Shown here: piece by piece, positions 23,437 through 31,964 of the stretch
How the letters are laid out: each line of letters opens with the position of its first letter
How positions within the stretch are numbered: the stretch's first letter is position 1
Origin: a virus
Length of the DNA: 55,770 bases
Virus record (IMG/VR): IMGVR_UViG_3300034198_022322
Span: 1 to 55,770 of that record
Direction: 5' to 3' (one strand)
Notes under the pieces: model-generated
The model's database searches: none
What the model was told of the DNA's origin: nothing
What the model saw: the letters and a program-made list of their open reading frames with translations, nothing else
Position numbers and translations under genes: made by a program

Positions 23437-23752
23437 GTCTTTTGGTTATGATATAGTCGTCTAAAAATTCTACGCAATCGTCAATACCCTCGACCGTCTC
23501 CTGTAGCGCCCCGTCATCAAAATGAAGCACGACCGGTAAGTCGTGCTGCACAAGCTTCAGGTTCGGAAATTCACACTCCTGTACGATCGCCACTTGGAAC
23601 GTGTAAGAGTCGCTCAGCCGCTCAATTTTTCGCAGGCAGTAGGCCTCGAATACGTTTGAGTTTCTGTCGTCCCCCAGCGCAACCACCAGCAGGTCTCCCT
23701 CCACAAGAGCGATGTCTTCTTGAGGTGAAAGATCGTACAGCATATCCAACAT
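23426..23752 (-). CDS. Hypothetical protein
   Basis: 108 residues, beta-rich with acidic surface (MLDMLYDLSPQEDIALVEGD, LLVVALGDDRNSNVFEAYCL, VVLHFDDGALQETVEGIDDC). Might be a small SH3/KOW-like barrel, judging from the alternating pattern. Function unknown. Confidence 0.7.
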   Translation of the reverse strand: MLDMLYDLSPQEDIALVEGDLLVVALGDDRNSNVFEAYCLRKIERLSDSYTFQVAIVQECEFPNLKLVQHDLPVVLHFDDGALQETVEGIDDCVEFLDDYIITKRRAH

Positions 23753-23795
23753 GCGGGCGAGTGTATAAGCCGACTACCGGGTCAGGTCAAGGTGA

Positions 23796-24131
23796 TTACC
23801 AGTCGGCTTGGTATTGATCCGAGAGAAGGCCGATCGCCGCTTCCACTTTCTCGACTGCCGTCATGCGCTGGCGGTTCGCCCGGATGATCTCCAAGAGTGC
23901 GGCTGCGATGATCGTGTCTGGCAGCTCCTGGGTCTCCCCTGTGGCCATAGGCAACTTTGCGTGCTCCGCCACGATACCCTCGCAGCCCTCCATGGGGCCG
24001 TCGTAGGCCTTCTTCAGCTTCAGGTAGGCCTTGGCTGCGGCCTCTTGCATCTTGAGGTCTCCGACCTTGAGCTGAATGGCTCTCAGCAGCGAAGACGGCT
24101 CTTGGCGATTGTTGTGAACAGTCGTTTTCAT
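23796..24131 (-). CDS. Hypothetical helical protein
   Basis: 111 residues (MKTTVHNNRQEPSSLLRAIQ, KMQEAAAKAYLKLKKAYDGP, DTIIAAALLEIIRANRQRMT). Helical, ATGA-coupled to the HNH gene upstream. Function unknown. Confidence 0.68.
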   Translation of the reverse strand: MKTTVHNNRQEPSSLLRAIQLKVGDLKMQEAAAKAYLKLKKAYDGPMEGCEGIVAEHAKLPMATGETQELPDTIIAAALLEIIRANRQRMTAVEKVEAAIGLLSDQYQADW

Positions 24132-24562
24132 TTTGTTTTATCAGCCGCTACAGTGCGGCGAACTTGCCGCTCCTCGGCGGTCTTTTTGTCGTGACAACCT
24201 GCGCAGATGGCCTGAAAGCCATCCGCCTCTACGTACAGCCTGGCGATGAATGTGTTCCAGTCCTGAAAGCCTTCAAACCCGACGACGGGCTCGATATGGT
24301 CGGCCTTCATTTGCTTGGCCGGGAACTGTCCCTGACAGGCCGCGCACCGGAACATCTTGCACTTCCTCCCTGTGGCTGGATTGACACCTTGCCCGACGAA
24401 CGCTTTGTCGATGCACACGTACTTCGGCGGCCACATGGCGCCACGCAGGGCGCCTTTGACGAACGAGTTGAATCGGGCCTCCGTCCACTCGCCACCATTT
24501 CTGGTGCGCTCGACGTTGGACCGACGCTTGACTACTTTCTTGGTAAATTTTGGCAGTTTCAT
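24128..24562 (-). CDS. HNH endonuclease
   Basis: 144 residues. A basic N-terminus (MKLPKFTKKVVKRRSNVERT) leads into a classical HNH core: FRCAACQGQFPAKQMKADHI with the Cys pair and catalytic DHI, EPVVGF, then GFQAICAGCHDKKTAEERQV with the second CxxC and His. The gap between the two knuckles is typical of phage HNH enzymes linked to packaging or group I intron mobility. No terminase gene is adjacent, so the role is open. The ATG lies 1 bp from the 17-bp hairpin at 24564-24604. Confidence 0.9.
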   Translation of the reverse strand: MKLPKFTKKVVKRRSNVERTRNGGEWTEARFNSFVKGALRGAMWPPKYVCIDKAFVGQGVNPATGRKCKMFRCAACQGQFPAKQMKADHIEPVVGFEGFQDWNTFIARLYVEADGFQAICAGCHDKKTAEERQVRRTVAADKTK

Positions 24563-24563
24563 G

Positions 24564-24604
24564 AATAGAAAGGGCAGCGCCTTGCGAGCGCTGCCCTTTC
24601 TATT
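24564..24604 (-). terminator. 17-bp perfect hairpin, terminator or start-site hairpin
   Basis: Perfect 17-bp stem beginning AATAGAAAGGGCAGCGC with a 7-nt loop. The right arm ends 30 bp after the stop of the 65-residue gene (24634), and the left arm ends one base before the HNH start codon. A T-rich end (TTTCTATT) on the minus strand fits termination. Its position would also occlude initiation on any read-through transcript. Confidence 0.75.
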
Positions 24605-24633
24605 ATAGCCTTGTGCAGGTCTGTCCAGACCTA

Positions 24634-24831
24634 TTACGCGCCGGCTTCTTCAACCATGAGTCCGGTGGCGAGGACCTGGGAGAGAGCGGCGAGCTTGGTG
24701 GTTTCACCGTTGGGCCAGGCGCCTTCGAGCACTTCGGCCTGTTCCGGAGAACCGGAGGCCTTTTTTTCGAGCACGGAGAAACCGGAGTGGACGGCAGCTT
24801 TGACCAGATTGGATCGTGTAGTAGCGTTCAT
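24634..24831 (-). CDS. Small hypothetical protein downstream of beta-C
   Basis: 65 residues (MNATTRSNLVKAAVHSGFSV, LEKKASGSPEQAEVLEGAWP), 15 bp after the RNA polymerase beta C-terminal gene and before a terminator, so it closes the structural/RNAP unit. Contains a KKAS motif resembling the KSA motif of neighbouring proteins. Function unknown. Confidence 0.65.
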   Translation of the reverse strand: MNATTRSNLVKAAVHSGFSVLEKKASGSPEQAEVLEGAWPNGETTKLAALSQVLATGLMVEEAGA

Positions 24832-24846
24832 GACGGCGACATACTA

Positions 24847-26787
24847 TCAGCTGCCGTCGGTCGGTTCAAGACCAATTCGTTTCCTGAGGCGCTCCGGAAG
24901 CTCAGCTCTGGAAGCCAGAATGTCCTGCAGCTCGTTGTTTGTCAGACCGAGAAGCACGCGTACGCTGTCCTCCATCGCCGGGTTGATCACCGGTCTCGGT
25001 AGTTTGATCCTACCCCATCTATCGCCCGTGACGATGCGCGAGTCAAATAGGCCTCCTTGGATGGGCTCCAGCGTGTTGATGTTCACGATGTCCCCATTGT
25101 CGACATCGATCGGCTGCTCTGCCTCCAGATCCTTGTCGGTGAACGGAGCGAGCCTATAGCGGCCCTTTCCTACTTCGCGTGTGCTCATGCCGGCGCCGCT
25201 CAGCAGCGCCCTGAACTTGTTCCAGACAAACGGTACGCCCGGCTTCGGGAGAGGCTTGCCTGCCCGCAGATCGCGCCAGTACTGGTCGTTGCGGGCTCCG
25301 CGTAGCGTGGTGTGCTCTCGCATGAGGGCGTAGGCTCCGCTGGAGAGCGCAGCGTAGTTCTCCAGACCGGAGAATCGCTTGGCCTGCGCGTTCTCGCCGC
25401 CGCCTCTGGCTGGTTGCTCCGACTGGTCGTAGCTGCCTGTACCGCGCGCCGAAAGCTTTCCTTCGCTCGTATGATGTAGCTTGTGGATGAAGCCGTAGCC
25501 GACCGTCACAGGATTCGTCAGGAAGCGGTTGGCGACCGGATCGTAGATGCGCTCCTTGGATTTGACGCCTGCCTCAGCTTCCTGTTGCGCAATGAAGTCG
25601 TTCCAGCTCTGTCCCTTCAGATACGATGGGATCTTGAGCGGTTCGCCTTTGGCCTTGGCGACCTTGCCGAGCCGGATCTCATGCTGCGAAGCCGGGTTGG
25701 CCCGGGACACCAGAGACAGCGGGTTCAGCAGCACATCGAGAGCCTGCCCATCTTCCGTGCGCGGCATCTGGTCGTCTGGGATCACCCTCGAGACCGTGGC
25801 TTTGGCTCCTTGCCGCAAAACGATCTTGTCGCCTTCCGAGGTCGGCTTGGTGTAGCGCAGCACGACCTTTGTACCATTTTTGGTACGCCTCGCGTCGATG
25901 ACTTCAGCCGGTTGTGAGCCGTCCCAGGTGATGGATGAGTCTCTGCGCGCTTGGCGCAAGGACTTGGAAAGTTTGCCGATGTTGGCTCCGGCGGAGGAAA
26001 GTGTGCGCGGCATGGACCCGAGGATAACCGGATCGCCTGGCTGCAACACCGTGCCCGGTTTGACCATTCCGTCGTTCTCTATGGTACCCAGCTGCTCCTT
26101 TGAGAAGCGGGTAGGGAACAACGCCCGGAAATGGTTGAGGTCCTGCTTGAGGTTGTCGCTTTGATCCTGCGTGACGACCTTGTACTGCACCGCGGCGAGA
26201 CGCTTGGCGAAGCTTTCGCTGATCGGTACTGCGTCATCCATGGAGAAGCCCTTCCACGGCACAAGGCCGATCCTGGCGTTCAGACCCATGTTCTGGACGC
26301 CGTTGTCGTCGGTGTAGCTCGAAGCTGCCACCACTTGGTTGGGCTTGAACACAGAGCCCTTCTGCACCAGCGCCCGCGACGTAATTCCGGACTTCTGGTT
26401 GAAGCTCTGGTTGTTGTAGAGATCGAGATCTGCTTTGTCTCCGTCGTCATACTGCACGCGGATGTAGTCCGGCGTCACGTCTAGGACACGACCGCCTTTC
26501 TTGGCGCGGACGGCACCTAGCTTTTCGCCAGCGAGCTCATCAAAGCTGCGTCCCAGCTTATCGCTCGTGTCCAAGTTCTGGACCAAAGGGGCCTCGCCGT
26601 TTTCCACGGCCAAGGCCTGGTTTACGAATCGCCCTCCGTAGAACAGTCGGGGCGGCTGCACCGCTGACTGCAACGGGATTTGATTGGTGTGCGATCCGAA
26701 CTGCCGGGAGGCGTCGGTCAGCTCAAAGTCGATGTCGTCGTCCGCGTCATCGACTTCTTCCAGACGGTTCTTTCTGACTACGTGCAT
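24847..26787 (-). CDS. rpoB: RNA polymerase beta subunit, C-terminal fragment
   Basis: 646 residues equivalent to the C-terminal half of bacterial beta. Readable blocks: VRAKKGGRVLDVTPDYIRV (about 103-121), GLVPWKGFSMDDAVPISES (about 184-202; cf. PWxGYNFEDAIVISE), EGDKIVLRQGAKATVSRVIP and DDQMPRTEDGQALDVLLNPL (cf. GDKMAGRHGNKGVVS...MPyLxDGxPxDIVLNPLG, both catalytic-cleft Lys retained), VGYGFIHKLHHTSEGKLSAR and GTGSYDQSEQPARGGGENAQ (cf. VGYMYMLKL.H...DK.HARSTG). It lies 3 bp after the GNAT-fusion gene and about 12 kb from the N and middle fragments, from which it is separated by virion genes. Confidence 0.94.
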   Translation of the reverse strand: MHVVRKNRLEEVDDADDDIDFELTDASRQFGSHTNQIPLQSAVQPPRLFYGGRFVNQALAVENGEAPLVQNLDTSDKLGRSFDELAGEKLGAVRAKKGGRVLDVTPDYIRVQYDDGDKADLDLYNNQSFNQKSGITSRALVQKGSVFKPNQVVAASSYTDDNGVQNMGLNARIGLVPWKGFSMDDAVPISESFAKRLAAVQYKVVTQDQSDNLKQDLNHFRALFPTRFSKEQLGTIENDGMVKPGTVLQPGDPVILGSMPRTLSSAGANIGKLSKSLRQARRDSSITWDGSQPAEVIDARRTKNGTKVVLRYTKPTSEGDKIVLRQGAKATVSRVIPDDQMPRTEDGQALDVLLNPLSLVSRANPASQHEIRLGKVAKAKGEPLKIPSYLKGQSWNDFIAQQEAEAGVKSKERIYDPVANRFLTNPVTVGYGFIHKLHHTSEGKLSARGTGSYDQSEQPARGGGENAQAKRFSGLENYAALSSGAYALMREHTTLRGARNDQYWRDLRAGKPLPKPGVPFVWNKFRALLSGAGMSTREVGKGRYRLAPFTDKDLEAEQPIDVDNGDIVNINTLEPIQGGLFDSRIVTGDRWGRIKLPRPVINPAMEDSVRVLLGLTNNELQDILASRAELPERLRKRIGLEPTDGS

Positions 26788-26790
26788 GCG

Positions 26791-28830
26791 TCACTCAAGG
26801 TTTGGCTGCCTCCACCAAGACTGAGCCTGGTCCGAGATCGAAGAAATCATACCCAGCTTGTCTGGGTTGTTGAATGCGGCCGCGCCGCTGAGAGTGGCAT
26901 GGCTCGGCCGTAGCGCGTTGGGGCGGAGGAGGTTCTTGTAGACGAAGTCCCCGATGGGGCCGTAGGACGCGCGGTAGAGCCCAACCTGAGGCATGTGACC
27001 GGCGGCCATGAAACTCATCCCATTGTCGTTGATGTTTTGCGCCTCCATCGGCCTGTAGACCTTGGGCTCGGGCGTCTCGCGCTGACCTGTGGTTGGGTTC
27101 AAAGGCAGCGACTGGTCTTCCTCGGGCTGACCTGTGGTCGGATCCAATGTCGCAGACTTTGCCATGCGCTTGCGCACCCGGTCGAGGCGGCTGGAAATGA
27201 GCTTTGAGAGACGCTCGTCGTGCGCTCCGGACTGCGAGCCTTCAGCAGCGCTGCGTGCGTCGCTCAGCTCGCTGTGCGCCTTGTGCTTGGCCCTTTCCAG
27301 ATCGGACTCAATCTTGGTCTTTTCCAGCTGCATCTTCAGCATCTGGTTCTCCATCTCGACCTGCTGCTTCTGCTGGTCGGCTTGCGCCAGCTGCTGACGA
27401 CGCTCCTCGTCCTTCTGCATCACCAGCTGCTGCTGGGATTGCTCGGCTTGGGCGACCTGCTGCTGCGCCTGCATGGAGGCCTCTGCGGCTTCCTGCTGGG
27501 CTTTCGCGATCTGAGGGTTGGCCGTCGTCGACGTGTCGATCGAATTGGCCTGCGCCTGTTGCTGCTGCATCTTCATGGCAGGGCTGCCGCCGGGAGGAGA
27601 TGGGACGGTGGGCTGCGGCATGGCACCAGCAGACTTGCCAAGGAACCAAACTGGGTCCAGCTCCTGCAGCAGGGGCAAAATGGCGGCCTCCTTGTCGAGC
27701 ATCGCCTCCTCTTCGTCGAGCGCGGCATCCTCCAGCTCCTTCTCGGTCGGCTGGTCCGGGTTCTTCGGCTTGCGGCGTGCCGTCCGCTGCTTGGTCTCCG
27801 AGTAGAGGCGGCGGCGAGTGTCGCGGCCGAGGCGTGAGCGCAGGGCGTTGCTGAGCTTGATGTCTTCGACCGGCAGATCCAACACCGTCTCTGCGTCGCC
27901 AGGAGCCTTGGTGGGCAGCGTGACGCGCACCCTACCGGCCCGGCTGGCTTCCAGTTGCGCAGCATCGTTGTCAGACTTTTTCTTGGCGGCGTAAGCGGCC
28001 AGGCCCAGACCGCCGGCTCCTACGCCGAGCGCTCCGAGCAGTAGAGGTTTGGGGATCTGACTCAGCCATGACGCTGGCGTCGCTGGCGGACGGGAGATCG
28101 CCTCGCTCGCCGTATCGGACAATTTGTCCAGCTTGCTAAGCGACCCCATGCTCTTCAGCACCAAGTCCTTGGTCGGCGCGAGGGCAAAAGACGTGAGCGC
28201 AGGTACGATTTTGCGCTCAGCCACTTGGTTACCGGCCAGTGCTCCGAGGCCCAAATTCATCGCACCCATCAGTCCCCGCTGCTTGTCCCACTTCCACGGC
28301 TGAAGGGTGCTGCTGAGAGAACGACCTTCCGGGTCTGCGGCTTGGTCCGCGAACGCGGCTGTACCCAGCGCTCCCAGCAGGTGAGCTGCGACGCGCGCCT
28401 TGCCGGTCATGGCGGATTTTTCAAAGATTGTGAGGTTCACCCCAGGCAGCGACTTCGCCAGGCTCTGCGATGGCTGGTTGTGAGAGCAGACGAGTGCGCG
28501 CACTTCGTCGACATTCGCCGACTTCTCTTGAAGCATGACCTGCACGGCCTGCTTGGCGAATCCTTGGCGGCGATGTTCCGGGAGCACTCCAATGGCGTAG
28601 TAGCCGATGTTGCGGCCGCCTTCCTGACGCTCCTGCCAGCCCACGAAACCGACAGGCTCCTCGCTGGCCGACTTGCTGATCAGGTACAGCCCGCCGTCGA
28701 ACTGATCCAAGTTCAAGCCGTACGGCCAGTAGGTAGGCTCCTCGTGCAGGATCCTATTCATGATGTCGACGGCCACGCCGCGGTCGTTTGCGGAAGCTTG
28801 CTTCGCGAAGAACATGCTCGGTTCTACCAC
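26791..28830 (-). CDS. GNAT-acetyltransferase/coiled-coil fusion, probable virion protein
   Basis: 679 residues (GTG 28830, or ATG 28815 giving MFFAKQASANDRG). Residues about 10-125 look like a GNAT N-acetyltransferase, with the acetyl-CoA loop YAIGVLPEHRRQGFAKQAVQ. Then come hydrophobic Gly/Ala segments (KPLLLGALGVGAGGLGLAAY), a Gln-rich coiled coil around 430-530 (QQQVAQAEQSQQQLVMQKDE, EMENQMLKMQLEKTKIESDL), and a C-terminus with repeated DPTTGQ/NPTTGQ. Five KSA tripeptides occur. Placement among portal and membrane-type proteins suggests a virion or internal protein carrying an enzyme domain. Confidence 0.75.
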   Translation of the reverse strand: MVEPSMFFAKQASANDRGVAVDIMNRILHEEPTYWPYGLNLDQFDGGLYLISKSASEEPVGFVGWQERQEGGRNIGYYAIGVLPEHRRQGFAKQAVQVMLQEKSANVDEVRALVCSHNQPSQSLAKSLPGVNLTIFEKSAMTGKARVAAHLLGALGTAAFADQAADPEGRSLSSTLQPWKWDKQRGLMGAMNLGLGALAGNQVAERKIVPALTSFALAPTKDLVLKSMGSLSKLDKLSDTASEAISRPPATPASWLSQIPKPLLLGALGVGAGGLGLAAYAAKKKSDNDAAQLEASRAGRVRVTLPTKAPGDAETVLDLPVEDIKLSNALRSRLGRDTRRRLYSETKQRTARRKPKNPDQPTEKELEDAALDEEEAMLDKEAAILPLLQELDPVWFLGKSAGAMPQPTVPSPPGGSPAMKMQQQQAQANSIDTSTTANPQIAKAQQEAAEASMQAQQQVAQAEQSQQQLVMQKDEERRQQLAQADQQKQQVEMENQMLKMQLEKTKIESDLERAKHKAHSELSDARSAAEGSQSGAHDERLSKLISSRLDRVRKRMAKSATLDPTTGQPEEDQSLPLNPTTGQRETPEPKVYRPMEAQNINDNGMSFMAAGHMPQVGLYRASYGPIGDFVYKNLLRPNALRPSHATLSGAAAFNNPDKLGMISSISDQAQSWWRQPNLE

Positions 28831-28854
28831 AGCAGCCTTGATAGGTAAAGAGGA

Positions 28855-28891
28855 ACCGCCCCCGCCGTGAGCGAGTCACGGCGGGGGCGGT
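28855..28891 (-). terminator. Strong hairpin between 28898 stop and 28830 start
   Basis: 16-bp perfect stem beginning ACCGCCCCCGCCGTGA with a 5-nt loop; the minus-strand downstream sequence TTCCTCTTTACC is only moderately T-rich. Probably an intrinsic terminator or mRNA-end hairpin. Confidence 0.7.
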
Positions 28892-28897
28892 AGAATG

Positions 28898-29686
28898 TCA
28901 CTTCTTAGCATTCTTCTCCGCACGCTTCTGCTGGATCAATTGATCCAGAATGGCGCGCTGCTCCGGAGAGGAGCGATTGTAGAGGTCCTGGAATGAGACC
29001 CCCGGACCGCGGTTGTTTCCATAGCGCTGTTTCGCGCGCTGCTGACGCGCGTCCCGTTCCCTCCTCTGAACGACCAGCAACGGCTCTGCGGGCTTTGACT
29101 GGACGGGCGGGAAACAGTCGCAGTCGACTCCGCCGATCGAAAACGCCATGGTCTTGAGCATGTGCCACGCCGTCGGCTGAGACGACGCGAACAATGCGGC
29201 CGAGGTGGCGAACACGAACTTGGAACCAACCGGCTCCTCGTCCCCGTTCGTCACATTCCATGTTTGCTGGTTGAGCGCCATCTTGGTCACCTCAAATTGA
29301 GGGCGCGTTTTACCGCGACCGAATACGAGAGCGGCCCAGCGCCCGCCCGGAGAGGCAGACTCAATGAGCGCCGTGTATTCAGCGTTGTCCTCAATCCGAC
29401 ACCGATACCGGCCCATTCGCTCTGGCCCCGAGAGGGTCAGCACTTCAGGCGCGACGTTGTCCATTGCTGGATTTTCGCTGTTGCTTTCGACAGTCTCGAA
29501 AGCGGCCCAGAGAGCCGCCGGGGTTATTGTGAACACCTGGTCGGTGGTCGGGTTGACACCGAATCGTGCGACCGCGCCCGCGCATGCTACGAGCTCGTCC
29601 GCCTCGTTGTAGCGCACGAGCGCTACACCGGTGGCGGTGGCGAGATTTGCAAAGTGGACACGTGAGTAGGCTTTGTTGGTTTGCAT
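28898..29686 (-). CDS. Hypothetical protein, probably structural
   Basis: 262 residues from MQTNKAYSRVHFANLATATG; a TTG six codons upstream would also work. A beta-rich body (VALVRYNEADELVACAGAVA, RFGVNPTTDQVFTITPAALW, GGRWAALVFGRGKTRPQFEV) and a basic tail (RRERDARQQRAKQRYGNNRG, ILDQLIQQKRAEKNAKK). No family recognised. It ends at a strong hairpin. Position suggests a virion or assembly protein. Confidence 0.74.
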   Translation of the reverse strand: MQTNKAYSRVHFANLATATGVALVRYNEADELVACAGAVARFGVNPTTDQVFTITPAALWAAFETVESNSENPAMDNVAPEVLTLSGPERMGRYRCRIEDNAEYTALIESASPGGRWAALVFGRGKTRPQFEVTKMALNQQTWNVTNGDEEPVGSKFVFATSAALFASSQPTAWHMLKTMAFSIGGVDCDCFPPVQSKPAEPLLVVQRRERDARQQRAKQRYGNNRGPGVSFQDLYNRSSPEQRAILDQLIQQKRAEKNAKK

Positions 29687-29725
29687 CAATTTATTATGAC
29701 GCAAGCAGCCTGATTATTGCTTACC

Positions 29726-30061
29726 CTAGTCGGTGATTTGAAACTTCCTCGGGCGCCGGTTTACATCGGACACATGCCTCAAAACAGCCGCAGCGGAATC
29801 AGCTTTGAGTCTGGATGAAAAAAACTCAGGCCGTGTAGACCATGAGGCAGACCGCCTATGACGCCCGGGTCGTTTGATGTACAAGGCGTCCAGCCGGTCT
29901 TCTCGCAGCAGTAACAGGTAGGTCATACCTACCGGAAAAGCAAAGGCTGGCATAAAGCCAGCCTCGCTGCAGACCCTCTCGATTAGACGCACGTCGGTCA
30001 CACGCAGTGAACCGTAACACGTCAGATAGTGAGGGTCTTCTTTCTTTTCTTGCTCAGCCAT
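29726..30061 (-). CDS. Hypothetical protein
   Basis: 111 residues from MAEQEKKEDPHYLTCYGSLR (ATG 30061, 8-bp overlap with the upstream stop); a TTG seven codons upstream is less likely. Mixed fold with MTYLLLLREDRLDALYIKRP and a basic C-terminus. Function unknown. Confidence 0.7.
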   Translation of the reverse strand: MAEQEKKEDPHYLTCYGSLRVTDVRLIERVCSEAGFMPAFAFPVGMTYLLLLREDRLDALYIKRPGRHRRSASWSTRPEFFSSRLKADSAAAVLRHVSDVNRRPRKFQITD

Positions 30062-30569
30062 TGCTGTGGCGTGCCAAGACAAGCGCCCGGTTCACGCAAG
30101 CCAGGTACGGAACGTTAGCGGCGGCTGCACGGAAAGTGTTGCTTGCGAAAGGGGTGTCGAGGACGACAACCTGAGCAGGCTTCTTTGCAATCAGAACCAG
30201 CTTATTTGCACGCACACCTGCCAAAGCCGCGACAAGGTTCTCGTCGACTTTGGATGCAGGGACGTAGCGGGTGAGCAAATCGCGCACGTGCTTCTCGGCG
30301 CGCGCACTGAGCGTCACAACATCCGCCTGCGCCGAAGGGGCGACGGGGGTTTCTGCGACAGGCTGCGCGACAGGAGTTTCAACGACGGGGACCTCTGCTG
30401 CGGGAGTTTCGACGACGGTAGCTGCTTCTGCTTCCGGCTCAACGGGGGTCTCAGGAGCTTCGACCTCGTTCGACGGCTCGTTAGCTGACGCGACAAGTTC
30501 TGCTGGTTCCTGGGTGGATTCGGCGGCGGGCGATGGTGTTGTCATTTGTTTGGCTTTCTTACGGCTCAT
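30054..30569 (-). CDS. Pro/Glu/Val-repeat protein
   Basis: 171 residues. Residues about 10-85 are a low-complexity acidic stretch with repeated ETPV/ETPA units (APETPVEPEAEAATVVETPA, PVVETPVAQPVAETPVAPSA). The C-terminal 85 residues look folded and basic (TLSARAEKHVRDLLTRYVPA, ANKLVLIAKKPAQVVVLDTP). A flexible arm plus folded domain could suit a decoration, scaffold or linker protein. Unrecognised. Confidence 0.7.
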   Translation of the reverse strand: MSRKKAKQMTTPSPAAESTQEPAELVASANEPSNEVEAPETPVEPEAEAATVVETPAAEVPVVETPVAQPVAETPVAPSAQADVVTLSARAEKHVRDLLTRYVPASKVDENLVAALAGVRANKLVLIAKKPAQVVVLDTPFASNTFRAAAANVPYLACVNRALVLARHSNG

Positions 30570-30588
30570 GGTGCGAGGGGTGGGTGGA

Positions 30589-31236
30589 TTAGACCGTCAC
30601 CGCCAAGCCTTTCTGGAAGTCGGTGAACTTGTAGACCATAATGTCCGGGTCGAGGGAAGTAAAGGCGAAAGGGTCGACTGGGTGACCGGCCGCCTTGTGC
30701 GACTTTGCGCTCACGTTCTTCCACATCTCATCAAAGAACTTGTCGTCGATCACCTCCGACACGCACGCGTCCTCCACCTTGGGGTAGTCATCGTTCATGT
30801 CGGTCACCAGGTAATCGATCGCGCGCCGAGGTTTCTCCCAGCGCTTCCAGAGCTGCATCGCCAGCTTGACCGACGATTTGATGTCAGGCGGAGCATACAC
30901 GAAATACTCCCGCCGAACCGGCTCCAGCTGGAACTTGCTCGAGTACACCAAGAGGGTGACCAGGTGAGGCAGCTGCGCCCGGCGCAAGTCCTCACGATTC
31001 GCCATCACTTGCAAGCCGTCCTCAATCACCACCTCGTTGATGTCCACGGCACGAAAAAAAACGCCACGGCAGAACGACGCCGTCAGAACCCTAGGCAGGC
31101 CCACGGCGATCGGTTTTCCTTCTGAATTGAGCAGCTGCATGTGCGCATTCATAGCCGCGGCGCGTCTGACGTCAACACGCAATACTGTCTCGATGGCTGG
31201 GCGGTCATATCGTGCACCGACGATATGACCGCCCAT
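30589..31236 (-). CDS. Hypothetical protein with hairpin in 5' region
   Basis: 215 residues if ATG 31236 is used (MGGHIVGARYDRPAIETVLR). A second start, ATG 31152 (MNAHMQLLNSEGKPIAVGLP, 187 residues), is possible and would place the 13-bp inverted repeat at 31201-31232 in the leader instead of the coding sequence. The body is alpha/beta (RREYFVYAPPDIKSSVKLAM, YLVTDMNDDYPKVEDACVSE). Function unknown. Confidence 0.72.
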   Translation of the reverse strand: MGGHIVGARYDRPAIETVLRVDVRRAAAMNAHMQLLNSEGKPIAVGLPRVLTASFCRGVFFRAVDINEVVIEDGLQVMANREDLRRAQLPHLVTLLVYSSKFQLEPVRREYFVYAPPDIKSSVKLAMQLWKRWEKPRRAIDYLVTDMNDDYPKVEDACVSEVIDDKFFDEMWKNVSAKSHKAAGHPVDPFAFTSLDPDIMVYKFTDFQKGLAVTV

Positions 31237-31327
31237 AGTTTGTAACCTACTTTACATCAATGCTTCCAACGGTCATGACCGACAGTAAAAATTCAGAAAA
31301 AGGCGGTCATACCCTACCGAAACGGTC
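31201..31327. repeat. Cluster of GGTCAT half-sites including a 13-bp inverted repeat
   Basis: GCGGTCATATCGT-6 nt-ACGATATGACCGC at 31201-31232, palindrome CGGTCATGACCG at 31270-31281, GCGGTCATA again at 31302-31310, and ACGGTCA at 31322-31328. Five half-sites in about 130 bp around one gene start resemble operator sites for a dimeric regulator, or an RNA hairpin. Confidence 0.5.
31232..31260 (-). promoter_or_regulatory. Candidate promoter within the GGTCAT cluster
   Basis: TTGATG (31260-31255), 17-bp spacer, TATGGG (31237-31232) on the minus strand, overlapping the 31236 start codon. If used, the transcript would begin near 31225 and translation would have to start at 31152. Weak -10; tentative. 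Confidence 0.28.
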
Positions 31328-31883
31328 AGCGCAGCACGACCCTGTCGAATTTACCGTCCTCCAACTTGATCACGTGCACGTAGTTCTCTGTGGCCAACCC
31401 CAAGGCTTTCTTGACCGCAGCTTTCACGACCGACGGCTTTGCTCCGACCGCCACCTGCACGGGCGTCTGGTCCTTGGCTTCGCTGACCAGGCGCAGCACA
31501 TAGGCGACACCTTCTGCGGATGCGAGAGTACAGACAGAGCTGCCCTCCCGCACCGGCTCGTAAGCCGCCTGCGGTCGACCGGTGTCCTCGCCCGCCGCAG
31601 GGCTCAGGCTCTTTGTCAACGATCCGATGACGTCGCTGAGAATGTCGGCAATCACCGCTCCCTCGACGTTCTCGATCTGCGGAGGCCGCTTGGCCGCTTC
31701 GATCGCCGTGTTCAGCGATTCCTCCTGCAGCTTTCGGTAACCGTCCCTCGAAAGCAGCGTGAGCTCCAAATCACTCTTCTCGCCCTTCGAGTTGATGTAG
31801 TCAAAAACGCTCAGCTGCCGCCCTTCGACGAACTCTCCTGCTTCCTCGATCACTTGCTTTGCTGATTTCAGTTCAATGCTCAT
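31326..31883 (-). CDS. Hypothetical protein
   Basis: 185 residues opening MSIELKSAKQVIEEAGEFVE, with leader ACACACAAACCACAATG and no SD. Middle alpha-helical (QEESLNTAIEAAKRPPQIEN), C-terminus beta/alpha (LGLATENYVHVIKLEDGKFD). Contains KSA at residues 6-8. It starts 25 bp after a strong terminator. Function unknown, probably within the virion gene set. Confidence 0.72.
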   Translation of the reverse strand: MSIELKSAKQVIEEAGEFVEGRQLSVFDYINSKGEKSDLELTLLSRDGYRKLQEESLNTAIEAAKRPPQIENVEGAVIADILSDVIGSLTKSLSPAAGEDTGRPQAAYEPVREGSSVCTLASAEGVAYVLRLVSEAKDQTPVQVAVGAKPSVVKAAVKKALGLATENYVHVIKLEDGKFDRVVLR

Positions 31884-31908
31884 TGTGGTTTGTGTGTATG
31901 TGTGTACG

Positions 31909-31942
31909 AAAAAGCCCCAGCAGAGCGGGCTCTGCTGGGGCT
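31909..31942 (-). terminator. Rho-independent terminator
   Basis: 14-bp perfect stem AGCCCCAGCAGAGC/GCTCTGCTGGGGCT with a tiny loop, then TTTTT on the minus strand. It follows the stop at 31965 and precedes the start at 31883. Confidence 0.88.
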
Positions 31943-31964
31943 TGGAAAATCAATTCTCTACCGA

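Noticed and set aside
30271-31125. 284-codon plus-strand ORF
   Set aside because: Covers two minus-strand genes with coherent overlaps; composition is typical antisense and no start context or motif supports it.
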